From the NCBI GenBank assembly GCA_028285245.1, contig JANQPY010000012.1, forward strand, positions 54,327-118,326: a stretch of DNA of 64,000 nucleotides, read 5' to 3'. Position numbers and translations under genes: made by a program. Source of the stretch: Gammaproteobacteria bacterium (GTDB taxonomy: Bacteria; Pseudomonadota; Gammaproteobacteria; Steroidobacterales; GCA-2729495). Below the pieces are notes generated by a model. That model made no database searches and was not told the DNA's origin. It worked only from the letters and a program-made list of their open reading frames with translations. Below are positions 32,447 to 41,501 of this stretch, one piece after another. Positions within the stretch are counted from its first letter, which is position 1, and each line of letters opens with the position of its first letter.

Positions 32447-33565
32447 ATGCCAGCCCGGGCTCCAAACACTCCGCTGACGGACACCGCGTGTGTCAACCGA
32501 CTTGAGAACGAGCTCGCCGACGCCGACGTGCTGGCACTCGACACGGAATTTAATCGCACCAATACCTATCGTCCGGAACTGTGTCTGATTCAAATCGGCG
32601 ACGGCAAGCAGGTCGCGCTCATCGACATGCTGGCAGACTTCGAGCGCGCGGCTCTGGTTAGCCTGATCAGTGAGGCAGACAATGAGAAACTATTTCATGC
32701 CGCAAGTCAGGATCTGGAGGCGCTGCAGCTTAATCTTGGCGTCCTGCCAAACCGGCTGTTTGACACACAGATCGCTGCCGGTCTGCTCGGGTATCAGGCG
32801 CAAATCGGCTACGGCCATCTGGTCGAGGACTTGCTGGGCATAACCCTGCCCAAAGCTGCCACCCGCACCGACTGGGCGCGCCGTCCACTTTCCACCCAAC
32901 AGCTTCAGTACGCGGCCGACGACGTCATCTACCTCTATGAGATTCAGAGCCTGCTTAAAGAGCGGCTGCAAGAGTTGGGACGCATGGCGTGGGCGGAAGA
33001 AGACAGCGCCCGCCTGCTCGACAGCAGCCGCTACGCAATCGATCCGGCGAGCGCATGGCAGCGGCTCGGCGCGATCGCTTACCTGCCCGCACCGATTGGC
33101 GCGCGAGCCAGGGCCCTGGCGGAATGGCGAGAGCATCGGGCCGCCCACATTAACCGGCCGCGGCAGTGGGTGCTTGCAGACAAGGCACTGCTCAATCTTG
33201 CCCATCGGAATCCGCCCGGTACCGCAGAACTGAGCGAAATCGCCGAACTACCGCCGGCAGTCATCAGGCGCCAGGGCACTAATCTGCTGGACGTCATCAA
33301 TGCGGCGAATGAATCGGCCAGCGAAAACCCAGAGCGCTATCGCCAACAGACCCGGCCCGAACCGCCCGACGCGAATCTGCTAAAGCGGCTGGCAACGCTT
33401 GTCAGGGAAACTGCGGCCGAACTGTCGATTGCCCCAGAGTTGCTGGCTACGCGGAAAGAGCTAACCGGATTGCTGCGCGGCGACCGGGAGCAGCGAGTGA
33501 CGTCCGGATGGCGCCAACAGTTGATCGGCGAGAGCCTGCTTGCAGCCCTGCCCGGATCCCCCTGA
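32447..33565 (+). CDS. rnd: Ribonuclease D
   Basis: 3'-5' exoribonuclease maturing tRNA and other small RNA ends. The 372 residues show the DEDDy exonuclease signature: ALDTEFNR (Exo I), AASQDLEAL (Exo II) with LFDTQIAA, and QYAADDVIYLYEI (Exo III). One HRDC domain (about 205-285, with HRAAHINRPRQWVLADKALL) and a second, weaker HRDC-like C-terminal region follow. ATG 32447 fits the E. coli protein length; an in-frame ATG 13 codons earlier would overlap the divergent gene. Convergent with adk. Confidence 0.93.
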   Translation: MPARAPNTPLTDTACVNRLENELADADVLALDTEFNRTNTYRPELCLIQIGDGKQVALIDMLADFERAALVSLISEADNEKLFHAASQDLEALQLNLGVLPNRLFDTQIAAGLLGYQAQIGYGHLVEDLLGITLPKAATRTDWARRPLSTQQLQYAADDVIYLYEIQSLLKERLQELGRMAWAEEDSARLLDSSRYAIDPASAWQRLGAIAYLPAPIGARARALAEWREHRAAHINRPRQWVLADKALLNLAHRNPPGTAELSEIAELPPAVIRRQGTNLLDVINAANESASENPERYRQQTRPEPPDANLLKRLATLVRETAAELSIAPELLATRKELTGLLRGDREQRVTSGWRQQLIGESLLAALPGSP

Positions 33566-33600
33566 CGACTCAGCTGCGGGATTGCCGCAAGAGTTAGGGC

Positions 33601-34245
33601 TCAAACGCCGAGGGCCTGCTCCATGCGCGCGTAAACCGCTTCGATGTCGCCCTCACCGTCTACTGTCTTGAGTAAACCGCGGCCGGCGTAGTACTCGACC
33701 AAGGGCTCGGTTTGCTGGCGATAGACTTGCAGGCGATTACCGATCGTTTCCTCATTGTCGTCCGCGCGTTGAATCAGTTCACCGCCGGCCTGCGCGCAGG
33801 CATCAAGTTCTTCCTGAGACGAAAAATAAACGTTCAGCAGCTTGCCTGTTTTGGAGCAGGTTCGACGACCGGTTAGCCGCTTCATCAGGATGTCGAAGTC
33901 GACGTCGATGAGGCATACCGCGTCCAATGGCAACTTCAGCTCGTCCAACAAAGACTGCAGACCATGGGCCTGTTCAAGGTTGCGGGGGAAACCATCAAGT
34001 ATGAAGCCCTCGTCTGTATCGCCGGCCTGCAGCCGCTCCCGGATCATGCCCAGCACAATGTCATCTGAAACCAGCGACCCGGCGTCCATGGCAACCTTGG
34101 CCTGCTGACCCAGCGGACTGCCCGCGGCTACCGCCGCGCGGAGTAAGTCTCCGGTCGATATCTGCACCACCCCATGCTCAGCAACCAAACGTTGCGCCTG
34201 AGTACCCTTGCCGGAACCGGGGGCGCCCATAAAGACAACACGCAT
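33601..34245 (-). CDS. adk: Adenylate kinase
   Basis: Interconverts 2 ADP with ATP and AMP. The 214 residues contain the P-loop GAPGSGKGTQA, the AMP site QISTGDLLR and GFILDGFPRNLEQA, and a long LID domain. The LID reads GRRTCSKTGKLLNVYF and later DACAQAGGELIQRADDNEET. Of the four cysteines of zinc-binding LIDs only the first and third positions remain, so it probably does not bind zinc. Divergent from the PPi-dependent phosphofructokinase gene (128-base gap). Confidence 0.97.
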   Translation of the reverse strand: MRVVFMGAPGSGKGTQAQRLVAEHGVVQISTGDLLRAAVAAGSPLGQQAKVAMDAGSLVSDDIVLGMIRERLQAGDTDEGFILDGFPRNLEQAHGLQSLLDELKLPLDAVCLIDVDFDILMKRLTGRRTCSKTGKLLNVYFSSQEELDACAQAGGELIQRADDNEETIGNRLQVYRQQTEPLVEYYAGRGLLKTVDGEGDIEAVYARMEQALGV

Positions 34246-34373
34246 GACTTATCCGCCGTGATTTCAGTTAAGCGGCAGCTACGCTAACGCTGGCGGCTGA
34301 GTACGTCAAACCTGCCGCTTGACTGTGCTATGTTCCCGGCCCGAATCAGCGCCGATGCGGCGGGAGAAAATAC

Positions 34374-35636
34374 ATGGCAAAGCCCAATGCCTTCTACGCT
34401 CAGTCGGGCGGAGTCACCGCCGTAATTAACGCCTCGGCCTGTGGAGTCATCGAAGCCGCGCGTGAACACCGCGACCGCATTGGCCACGTCTACGCCGGAC
34501 GCAACGGCATCCTGGGCGCGCTGCACGAAGATCTAATTGATACGAACCGCGAAACGGCCACGACTATCGCCGGCTTGCGCAACACGCCGGGCGGGGCTTT
34601 CGGCTCGGCCCGCTTCAAGCTGAAGGGTCTGGATGAGAACCGGGCAGAGTACGAACGGCTGATCGAAGTATTCAAGGCACACAACATCAGCTATTTTTTC
34701 TATAACGGCGGCGGCGACTCGGCCGACACCTGTTACAAGGTGTCGCAGCTATCGAGAAAAATGGGCTTCCCGGTGCACGCAATCCACGTGCCAAAGACCG
34801 TGGATAACGATCTGCCCATCACCGACAACTGCCCCGGCTTTGGCTCGGTGGCGAAGTATATTGCGACATCGACACGCGAAGCCGCCCTGGATGTCGAGTC
34901 GATGGCCGAAACTTCAACGAAGGTCTTTATCCTGGAAGTGATGGGCCGGCACGCGGGGTGGATCGCCGCCGCCGCAGGACTCGCCGGTGCTGACCGCAGC
35001 GAAGCCCCACACCTGATTCTGTTTCCCGAAGTGCCATTCAACAAACGCGACTTTCTAAAGCGCGTGCGACAGTGCGTAAAGGACCATGGATACTGCGTGG
35101 TTGTGGTGAGCGAAGGAGCCAGGTATCGGGACGGGCGGTTTCTCGCCGACGCGGGCACGACGGATGCTTTCGGACACAAACAGCTGGGCGGAACCGCCCC
35201 GATTATCGCCGCCATGGTGCGTGACGAACTGGGCTTTAAGTTTCACTACGCCATCGCCGATTATTTGCAGCGGGCCGCCCGTCACCTCGCGTCTGCGGTG
35301 GACGTTGAACAAGCTTACGCCGTCGGCCGCGCAGCGGTTGAGCTCGCGCTGGCAGGCGAGAACTCAGTCATGGTCACGATTGACCGCAAGAGCGACAAAC
35401 CCTACCGCTGGACTGTGGGCAGCGCACCGCTTTCGCGAATCGCAAATCGCGAGAAAATGATGCCCAAGCGATTTATCACCAAAGACGGGTACGGCATCAC
35501 CACAGCCTGCCGCCGTTACCTGGAGCCGCTGATCGGCGGCGAAGACTACCCGCCCTTCAAGCGCGGGCTTCCAGCTTACATACGCCTGAAGGGTGTGCCG
35601 GTAGCAAAGAAGCTCAAGGCCTTTCGACCGGGCTAG
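34374..35636 (+). CDS. pfp: Pyrophosphate-dependent 6-phosphofructokinase
   Basis: Phosphorylates fructose 6-phosphate reversibly with PPi in place of ATP. The 420 residues show the PFK fold: QSGGVTAVINA at the start, NGGGDSADT (111-119), PKTVDNDLPIT (140-150) with K141 and catalytic D144, and MGRHAGWIAAAAGL. In this family Lys in PKT and Asp after the GG loop (here D115) block ATP and indicate PPi use, whereas ATP enzymes have Gly at both places. The loop GGGDS differs from the usual GGDD/GGND. The neighbour is a membrane pyrophosphatase, strengthening the assignment. A GGAGAAA ribosome-binding site precedes the ATG. Confidence 0.92.
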   Translation: MAKPNAFYAQSGGVTAVINASACGVIEAAREHRDRIGHVYAGRNGILGALHEDLIDTNRETATTIAGLRNTPGGAFGSARFKLKGLDENRAEYERLIEVFKAHNISYFFYNGGGDSADTCYKVSQLSRKMGFPVHAIHVPKTVDNDLPITDNCPGFGSVAKYIATSTREAALDVESMAETSTKVFILEVMGRHAGWIAAAAGLAGADRSEAPHLILFPEVPFNKRDFLKRVRQCVKDHGYCVVVVSEGARYRDGRFLADAGTTDAFGHKQLGGTAPIIAAMVRDELGFKFHYAIADYLQRAARHLASAVDVEQAYAVGRAAVELALAGENSVMVTIDRKSDKPYRWTVGSAPLSRIANREKMMPKRFITKDGYGITTACRRYLEPLIGGEDYPPFKRGLPAYIRLKGVPVAKKLKAFRPG

Positions 35637-35650
35637 AGACGGCTTTGTGC

Positions 35651-35694
35651 TATGATCCCCCGCGTTTCGCGGTGGGGGTTCCGCCAGCCGGCGG
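35651..35694 (+). promoter_or_regulatory. Candidate -10 and paired hairpins between pfp and hppA
   Basis: In the 220-base gap, TATGAT (35651-35656) is followed at once by a GC hairpin (CCCCCGCG, loop TTT, CGCG-GT-GGGG, 35657-35677) and a second one (CCGCC-AGCC-GGCGG, 35681-35694). They may be the pfp 3' end or the start of the hppA leader. No T-run follows, so termination is uncertain. The rest of the gap shows nothing recognisable except a CGGGAGAG site before the hppA ATG. Confidence 0.35.
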
Positions 35695-35856
35695 AAACTA
35701 TAACTAATTCAGTATCTTATTCCGGGACTGCCCCGCGCCCGGAAACATCTGCCTGTCGGGAGTAGACAAGCATGTCCGGCAACACCGCCTGTTGGAAAAG
35801 CCCTGGGTGCCGGCCTGGTCGCGAGCAGTTAAAGACCTTTCGGGAGAGATAACTAA

Positions 35857-38019
35857 ATGTCGGGAATCACAATTTGGGTCAGCACGGTACTGGGTGTGCT
35901 GGGCGTGGCCATTGCCTTCTATTACATGAAGAAAGTCACCAGCGTGCCGCTGACGATGGGCCTGGAAGGTGACAATGCCGAGCGGCTCACCTTCATCCAC
36001 GGCGCGATCGCCAAGGGCGCCATGGCGTTCCTGAAAGCCGAGTACCGGGTGCTGTTTCTGTTCATGCTCGCCTTCGCCGTGGTGATTGGCCTGCTGATCA
36101 ACTACAACGTCTACGACGTGGGCCACTCCGAGGTAACGGGCCGCGTCAGCGGCTGGTACACGGCTATTGCCTTCCTGTTCGGTGCGTTCATTTCGGTGGC
36201 CTCCGGCTACATCGGCATGAAAGTTGCGACCCAGGGCAATGCCCGCACCACGGTTTCTGCCAAGCAGGACATCGGTGAGGCCTTCAAGGTGGCTATCAAT
36301 TCCGGCGCGGTCATGGGCTTCGCCCTGGTGGGCCTGGCCGTGCTGGGCCTGGTGGTGATTTATCTGTTCATGAACTGGGCACTGGCCGACATCGGTGAGC
36401 ACAACAAGTATGTGCTGATGGAGGTCATCGCTGGTTTCGGGCTGGGTGGCTCCACCATCGCGCTGTTCGCCCGGGTGGGCGGCGGCATCTTTACCAAGGC
36501 GGCTGATGTCGGCGCCGACCTGGTGGGCAAAGTCGAACAGGGCATCCCGGAAGATGACCCGCGCAACCCCGCCGTGATCGCTGACAACGTCGGCGACAAC
36601 GTCGGCGACGTGGCGGGCATGGGCGCTGATCTGTTTGGCTCCTGTGCGGAGTCGACTTGCGCAGCCATGGTCATCTCGGCAATCGCCTTCGCGGGTGACC
36701 CCAATGCCCTGCTCTACCCGATTCTCATCAGCGCCGTGGGCATTCCAATCAGCCTACTGACCAAGCTGATGGTGAAGGTGGAAAAGGAAGAGGACGTGGC
36801 GCCGGCACTAATGAAGCTGCTGATTTACTCCAGCGCGCTGATGGCCATCGCCATGCTGTTTTTCACTATGTTGCTGATACCGGAGGAGTTCGTCCTCAAC
36901 GGTGAGACGTATACCCAGATGGGCGTGTACTGGTGTTTCTTCGCTGGTCTGATCGCCGGCCTGGCGGTCGGCCTGCTCACCGGCTACTACACATCGGAAA
37001 ACTACGGGCCGGTGAAAGAAGTCGCCAAGTCCACCGAAACCGGCGTGGCGACCAACATCATTTACGGCCTGGCGCTGGGTTACAAATCCACCGTACTGCC
37101 CTACATCTGTATCGCCATTGCTATTGCCATCTCCTGGAGCCTGGCCGGCATGTACGGCGTGGCCATCGCTTCGCTCGGCATGCTGGGCACGCTGGTCATC
37201 GCACTGATGATCGATGCCTACGGCCCCGTTGCGGATAACGCCGGCGGCATCGCCGAGATGGTGGGCCTGGAAAGCGAAGTTCGGCGTCGCACCGACATCC
37301 TGGACTCCGCCGGCAATACGACGGCGGCCATTGGCAAGGGCTTCGCCATCGGCGCGGCCATCCTGACCTCACTGGCCCTGTTCGCGGCCTTCATCACCGC
37401 CGCGAACGGACTGCTGGACAACGCCGGTCGTGATCCGGTCAGCGTGGATCTGCTGGACCCTGTGGTCTACACGAGCCTGTTTATCGGCGCCGTGTTGCCA
37501 TTCCTGTTCACCGCCATGACGATGAAGTCAGTCGGTAAGGCCGCCTTTGACATGATTGAAGAAGTGCGCCGCCAGTTCCGCGACATCCCAGGAATCATGG
37601 AAGGCACGGGTCAGCCGGATTACGAAAAGTGTGTAGACATTTCCACCAAGGCGGCCCTCCGCGAGATGATCGCACCGGGGATTTTGATCATGGGTACGCC
37701 GATCCTGGCAGGCTTCATGTTCGGCGTCTCCTCAGTGGCCGGCGTGCTGGCGGGCTCGCTGGTGGCTGGCGGCGTGCTGGCGATCAGCGCTTCCAACTCC
37801 GGCGGTGCCTGGGACAATGCCAAGAAGTTCATTGAGGCCGGCAACCATGGCGGCAAGGGCTCCGAGGAGCACAAGGCCGCAGTCGTGGGTGACACAGTCG
37901 GTGATCCGCTGAAAGACACTTCGGGACCGTCGCTGAACATCCTGATTAAGCTGTCAGCTATCCTCAGCCTGGTGTTCGCGCCGTTCTTCGTCCAGTACGG
38001 CGGCATCCTGCTGGGTTAA
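35857..38019 (+). CDS. hppA: Membrane-bound ion-pumping pyrophosphatase
   Basis: Hydrolyses PPi and pumps protons (or sodium) across the inner membrane. The 720 residues contain about 16 transmembrane helices. The PPi site is in [32 protein letters not shown] and the C-terminal DNAKKFIE with [14 protein letters not shown]. The segment [16 protein letters not shown] has Ala and Gly where potassium-independent enzymes have Lys and Thr, so a potassium-dependent subtype is predicted; sodium versus proton pumping cannot be decided by eye. It follows pfp, which uses the same metabolite. A strong terminator follows at 38098-38128. Confidence 0.96.
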   Translation: MSGITIWVSTVLGVLGVAIAFYYMKKVTSVPLTMGLEGDNAERLTFIHGAIAKGAMAFLKAEYRVLFLFMLAFAVVIGLLINYNVYDVGHSEVTGRVSGWYTAIAFLFGAFISVASGYIGMKVATQGNARTTVSAKQDIGEAFKVAINSGAVMGFALVGLAVLGLVVIYLFMNWALADIGEHNKYVLMEVIAGFGLGGSTIALFARVGGGIFTKAADVGADLVGKVEQGIPEDDPRNPAVIADNVGDNVGDVAGMGADLFGSCAESTCAAMVISAIAFAGDPNALLYPILISAVGIPISLLTKLMVKVEKEEDVAPALMKLLIYSSALMAIAMLFFTMLLIPEEFVLNGETYTQMGVYWCFFAGLIAGLAVGLLTGYYTSENYGPVKEVAKSTETGVATNIIYGLALGYKSTVLPYICIAIAIAISWSLAGMYGVAIASLGMLGTLVIALMIDAYGPVADNAGGIAEMVGLESEVRRRTDILDSAGNTTAAIGKGFAIGAAILTSLALFAAFITAANGLLDNAGRDPVSVDLLDPVVYTSLFIGAVLPFLFTAMTMKSVGKAAFDMIEEVRRQFRDIPGIMEGTGQPDYEKCVDISTKAALREMIAPGILIMGTPILAGFMFGVSSVAGVLAGSLVAGGVLAISASNSGGAWDNAKKFIEAGNHGGKGSEEHKAAVVGDTVGDPLKDTSGPSLNILIKLSAILSLVFAPFFVQYGGILLG

Positions 38020-38027
38020 TGCGATCC

Positions 38028-38092
38028 CAGGGACAGCCTGCTTAATTCGAGACATGCAGCATGCGGCTCTCGCATTAAGCAGGCTGTCCCTG
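38028..38092. repeat. REP/RAYT-like long hairpin after hppA
   Basis: Perfect 19-base arms (38028-38046 and 38074-38092) with core GGGACAGCCTGCTTAAT. The 27-base interior can pair further (CGAGA with TCTCG, ATGC with GCAT). It lies between the hppA stop and the terminator. The GGGACAG core is shared with the hairpin at 57884-57943 and is typical of palindromes mobilised by RAYT transposases; no such gene is in the window. Confidence 0.65.
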
Positions 38093-38097
38093 CGATT

Positions 38098-38128
38098 AAA
38101 AAAAGCCCCGCAACGCGGGGCTTTTTTT
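38098..38128. terminator. Bidirectional rho-independent terminator
   Basis: A perfect inverted repeat: seven A, GCCCCGC, loop AAC, GCGGGGC, seven T. It serves hppA on the plus strand and the GGDEF-EAL gene on the minus strand, whose stop codon overlaps the T-run. Confidence 0.93.
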
Positions 38129-40445
38129 ACGCCGCACCGGAGCGCGTGTCCTGGGCGCCCAGCGGGGCCGGCCGGTTCACAAAGTAGCCCTGAATAAAGT
38201 CGACGTTGAGCTCGCGGAGCGCATCGAAATCGGCCTGTTGCTCAACCTGCTCGGCGACCACCTGAAACCCCATGGTCCGCGCCAGTCCCGTAATCGCGGC
38301 AACTACCTGCTGGTTTACACCATCCCGCTTAAGATCGTGCGTGTAGGCGCCGTCAATCTTCAGGTAGTCGATAGACAGTTCGCGCAGGCTCGAAAGCGAG
38401 CCGACGCCGCTACCAAAATCGTCCAGGCCAAACTGGCAGCCCATGCCATGTAACACGCCGACGAAACGACGTGCATGCGGCACATCTGCGAGCACCGACT
38501 GCTCGCTGATCTCGAAACAGATCTGTGCGGGACTCACGCCGCTGCGATCCAGACATTCCACGACATATTCGAGAAACTCATCGTCACCCAGCGTCTGCGC
38601 GGATAGATTGATACTGCAACTTCGTTCGTCCGGAAGTCGGATCAGCCCCTGACCAATCGCGGCGAGCGTTGTCCGTACGACCCAGCGATCGATCCTGCCC
38701 ATTAGGTGATAGCGTTCCGCGGCGCGCAGGAATTGTTTGGGCGGGACCACCGCGCCGGTGTCGTCATGCAGACGGAGTAACACCTCCGCCGCCGGCCCGT
38801 TACGGGCGGAACCGCTGGCTGCAAGAATCGGCTGCGCGAAGAGCGCGAAGCGATCTTCCTTTAGTGCGGTCTGCAGCTGACCCAGCCAATGGATCTCGCC
38901 GCGCTGCCGCGCCGCGACCTCATCCCTGGCTGAGTACACATGCACCTGACCACGGCCTTGCTGCTTGGCGACGTAGCAGGCGGAATCCGCGGCCGCCAGC
39001 AGATCCTTGATAGACGTTCCTTCCGGCCCCACCTCAACCAGACCGATGCTTACACCGACGGTGAAAATCTTGTCCTGCCAGACAAAACGATGCTCACGCA
39101 CCGCGGCGCACACGTCATCGGCAATCTGGCGTGCTTTGTCCAGCGGGCAGCGCACCAGCAGCAACGCAAACTCGTCACCCCCCAGCCTGGCCACGGAATC
39201 GGACTCGCGCACTTTATCCTTGAGTTTCGCCGCAATCTCGCGCAGCAGGTTATCGCCGGCCAAATGTCCGCAGGTATCGTTCACCGCCTTGAATCGATCA
39301 AGATCCAGGTAGCAGAGCACGTGGGAGTTGCCGTCGCTACGCACAGCCCGCAGCGATTCTTCCAGCCGTCGCTCAAACTCACGCCGGTTCACCAGACCGG
39401 TCAGCGCATCGTGTGTAGCCTGGTAGCTCATCTTCTGCGTAAGACCGCGAATCTCGGTGACATCGTGCATGATGACGACCGCGCCCGCGTTCTCCCCGTC
39501 CGGGCCGGTAATCGGTGATGCGGTCAGTTCGATGGACATTTCCCGCTCACCGTCGCCCGAGACCAGTAGTGCCCGGCGGCCGACGTTTGTGCGGCGCCGG
39601 TCAGCCAGGCTCCGGCTCACTGGGTCGCCCAGATCGCGACGATCGGCTTCATCGACAAGACTGATGATGTCAGCTAACCGCTTGCCGCTGGCGGCGTCCC
39701 GGCTGGTACCCGTGAGCTGCTCGGCAGCCGCGTTCATGTAGTCGATTACGCCATCGGTGTCTGTGGTGATAACGCCCTCGCCAATTGACTCGAGTGTGAA
39801 CTGTGCCTGTTGTTTGCTGCGGCCGAGTGTCGCTTCGATACTCTTGCGATAACCGATATCCCGCGCGACGCTCAAGATCGCGCGCTGACCGTGATACTGC
39901 ATTACCGTGCTGTTCAACTCGACCCACATGCTGCGGTCGCCGCCGTTGATCAGCTGAACCTCAAGGCGGGAAGGCTCCGTGACGTCGCCAAGCCGGTCGG
40001 CAATCATCTTGCGGGTCATCGCCCTAAAGGCAGGCCGGATTAGATCGCTGAGCTGCCGGCCGGCCAGCTTTTCGGGATTGAGCCCCACCAGTTCGCCGGC
40101 CGCTTTGTTGGCAAAAACCACCTGTTCTCGGTGCACGAGAACGACATCCGGCAGCGTATCCGCGAGCTCATGAAACAGCCCCTCGCGGTGGCGAAGCTGC
40201 AGATCCCGGTCGTTCAGCGCGTCGAGGAGCTGGTTCACGCTGCTGCCCAGGCCCACAATTTCTGTCGGGCCCCTGGGGCTTACGCGCTCACCAAAGCTGG
40301 TGTTCTCAGCTGCATCGTGGATAGCGCGATCGAGGTCTGCGACCTGATCGAGGTAGCGCTGGCGGCTGCGCCAAAGCGTCAGACAGCCGACCGCGAGTCC
40401 CGCCGCCAGGGCCGCCAGGAGGATTGCTAGCCAGGCTTCGCTCAT
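38127..40445 (-). CDS. PAS-GGDEF-EAL cyclic-di-GMP protein
   Basis: Inner-membrane or membrane-tethered regulator that may both make and degrade c-di-GMP. The 772 residues have an N-terminal helix (about 5-25), two PAS domains (about 90-200 and 210-335), a GGDEF domain with intact LGGDEFA (422-426) and an upstream RESD inhibitory site five residues before it. An EAL domain follows. The EAL signature reads EVL (in AAEVLLRL); the other catalytic residues are present: INLSAQ, FEISEQS, DDFGSG, YLKIDGA, AEQVEQ and QGYFVNRP. So phosphodiesterase activity is possible. The ATG at 40445 was chosen over a GTG three codons earlier. Confidence 0.92.
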   Translation of the reverse strand: MSEAWLAILLAALAAGLAVGCLTLWRSRQRYLDQVADLDRAIHDAAENTSFGERVSPRGPTEIVGLGSSVNQLLDALNDRDLQLRHREGLFHELADTLPDVVLVHREQVVFANKAAGELVGLNPEKLAGRQLSDLIRPAFRAMTRKMIADRLGDVTEPSRLEVQLINGGDRSMWVELNSTVMQYHGQRAILSVARDIGYRKSIEATLGRSKQQAQFTLESIGEGVITTDTDGVIDYMNAAAEQLTGTSRDAASGKRLADIISLVDEADRRDLGDPVSRSLADRRRTNVGRRALLVSGDGEREMSIELTASPITGPDGENAGAVVIMHDVTEIRGLTQKMSYQATHDALTGLVNRREFERRLEESLRAVRSDGNSHVLCYLDLDRFKAVNDTCGHLAGDNLLREIAAKLKDKVRESDSVARLGGDEFALLLVRCPLDKARQIADDVCAAVREHRFVWQDKIFTVGVSIGLVEVGPEGTSIKDLLAAADSACYVAKQQGRGQVHVYSARDEVAARQRGEIHWLGQLQTALKEDRFALFAQPILAASGSARNGPAAEVLLRLHDDTGAVVPPKQFLRAAERYHLMGRIDRWVVRTTLAAIGQGLIRLPDERSCSINLSAQTLGDDEFLEYVVECLDRSGVSPAQICFEISEQSVLADVPHARRFVGVLHGMGCQFGLDDFGSGVGSLSSLRELSIDYLKIDGAYTHDLKRDGVNQQVVAAITGLARTMGFQVVAEQVEQQADFDALRELNVDFIQGYFVNRPAPLGAQDTRSGAA

Positions 40446-40639
40446 GGGCAGCACGTAAAACCGCTCTCACACTCAGGGGTACCGGCGACACTCGCGCTGC
40501 CAGTCGGCACGTTGGACTTTCGCCTGTAGACGCTGACCTTAACTTGGGCCCCAAAACGCGGCAAAACCGCTGACGCTGAGGCGCCGGGCCTACCTTTGTG
40601 AAGGCGGCGTTTACAGGTTTCACAGCATAGCCCACAGCA

Positions 40640-40668
40640 TTGTGGCGATCGGAAGCATTCACCATAAT
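40640..40668 (+). promoter_or_regulatory. Candidate sigma-70 promoter for the pcm-like gene and tolC
   Basis: TTGTGG (40640-40645), a 17-base spacer and CATAAT (40663-40668) lie 48 bases before the TTG start of the methyltransferase gene. The remaining part of the 270-base divergent gap shows nothing recognisable. Confidence 0.5.
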
Positions 40669-40715
40669 CCGCTGAGCGCCGGACTCCATTCGGTGCAGCT
40701 TCACAGGATCAGGCC

Positions 40716-41381
40716 TTGCTCGAGACACGTTCATCGAAGGCCGCGCAAGCGCGGCAGCAAATGCTGAGCCAGCAACTGCGCTGCAGCGAGGTACTTGACG
40801 AGCGAATACTTCAGGCAATGGGTAGTCTGCCGCGTGGTAAGTTCGTACCAGAAAGCCTTACGAGCGTTGCCTACGCCGACACCTCTATTCCGCTTGAGTA
40901 TGGCCAGCAGATGCTCGCGCCAACTTTGGTTGGCCAGCTGCTTGCGGCGCTGAGCCCACAATCGCATGAGCAGGCTTTGGAAGTAGGTACCGGCAGTGGC
41001 TATCTCACTGCCTGCCTCGCGCGGCTCAGCCAACACGTCGAGTCAGTCGAGATCCACGCAGACCTTGCTAAGTCCGCGATGCGGCGCCTGTCGGCGTTGG
41101 CAATAAGCAATGCCCGAGTTTTGACCGAAGACGTCTATGCGCGTCGGGAGGGCAGGTTCGACGTGATCGCCGTGACCGGATCAGTGCCGGTCTGGGAACC
41201 GCGGTTTGAGAGGTGGTTGAAGCCGGGCGGCCGTCTGTTTGTCATCGTCGGCGATGATGCGCTCATGGAGGCCTGGCGGGTGGCGCGCCTGGATGACAGC
41301 CAATACGACCGGCAGCGGCTGTTCGAGACGTCAGTGGCACCGCTCATCAATGCCCGGCAAGCGCCGGCGTTCAGCTTCTGA
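40716..41381 (+). CDS. Protein-L-isoaspartate O-methyltransferase family protein
   Basis: Class I SAM-dependent methyltransferase of the PCMT family, which repairs isoaspartyl residues in true Pcm. The 221 residues contain the SAM loop ALEVGTGSGYLTACLARL, the pre-motif GQQMLAPTLVGQLLAAL and the C-terminal LKPGGRLFVIVGDD. True Pcm has T-I-SQP at the acceptor-binding segment, which here reads QQMLAPT, so the substrate may differ. It starts at TTG 40716 after AGGATCAGG; an ATG at 40761 is possible. Genes of this kind commonly precede tolC in gammaproteobacteria. Confidence 0.82.
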   Translation: MLETRSSKAAQARQQMLSQQLRCSEVLDERILQAMGSLPRGKFVPESLTSVAYADTSIPLEYGQQMLAPTLVGQLLAALSPQSHEQALEVGTGSGYLTACLARLSQHVESVEIHADLAKSAMRRLSALAISNARVLTEDVYARREGRFDVIAVTGSVPVWEPRFERWLKPGGRLFVIVGDDALMEAWRVARLDDSQYDRQRLFETSVAPLINARQAPAFSF

Positions 41382-41501
41382 ACGACTCACAAGAAGCCGG
41401 ATGCAAAGCGCAACGTCTCTGGTATAGCATCGTTTGCATGCCGTCGGCCCCCGGCTGTATCGCTCCTTCATATCAAGCCAATAACACGTAAAGAGTTAAC
41501 C

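Noticed and set aside
40580..40630. CRP site (TTGTGA...TCACA) in the gap before the pcm-like gene
   Set aside because: The half-sites are about 18 bases apart, whereas CRP needs 6.
40716..41381. Calling the methyltransferase a certain Pcm
   Set aside because: The acceptor-binding segment differs from that of repair enzymes, so only the family name is given.
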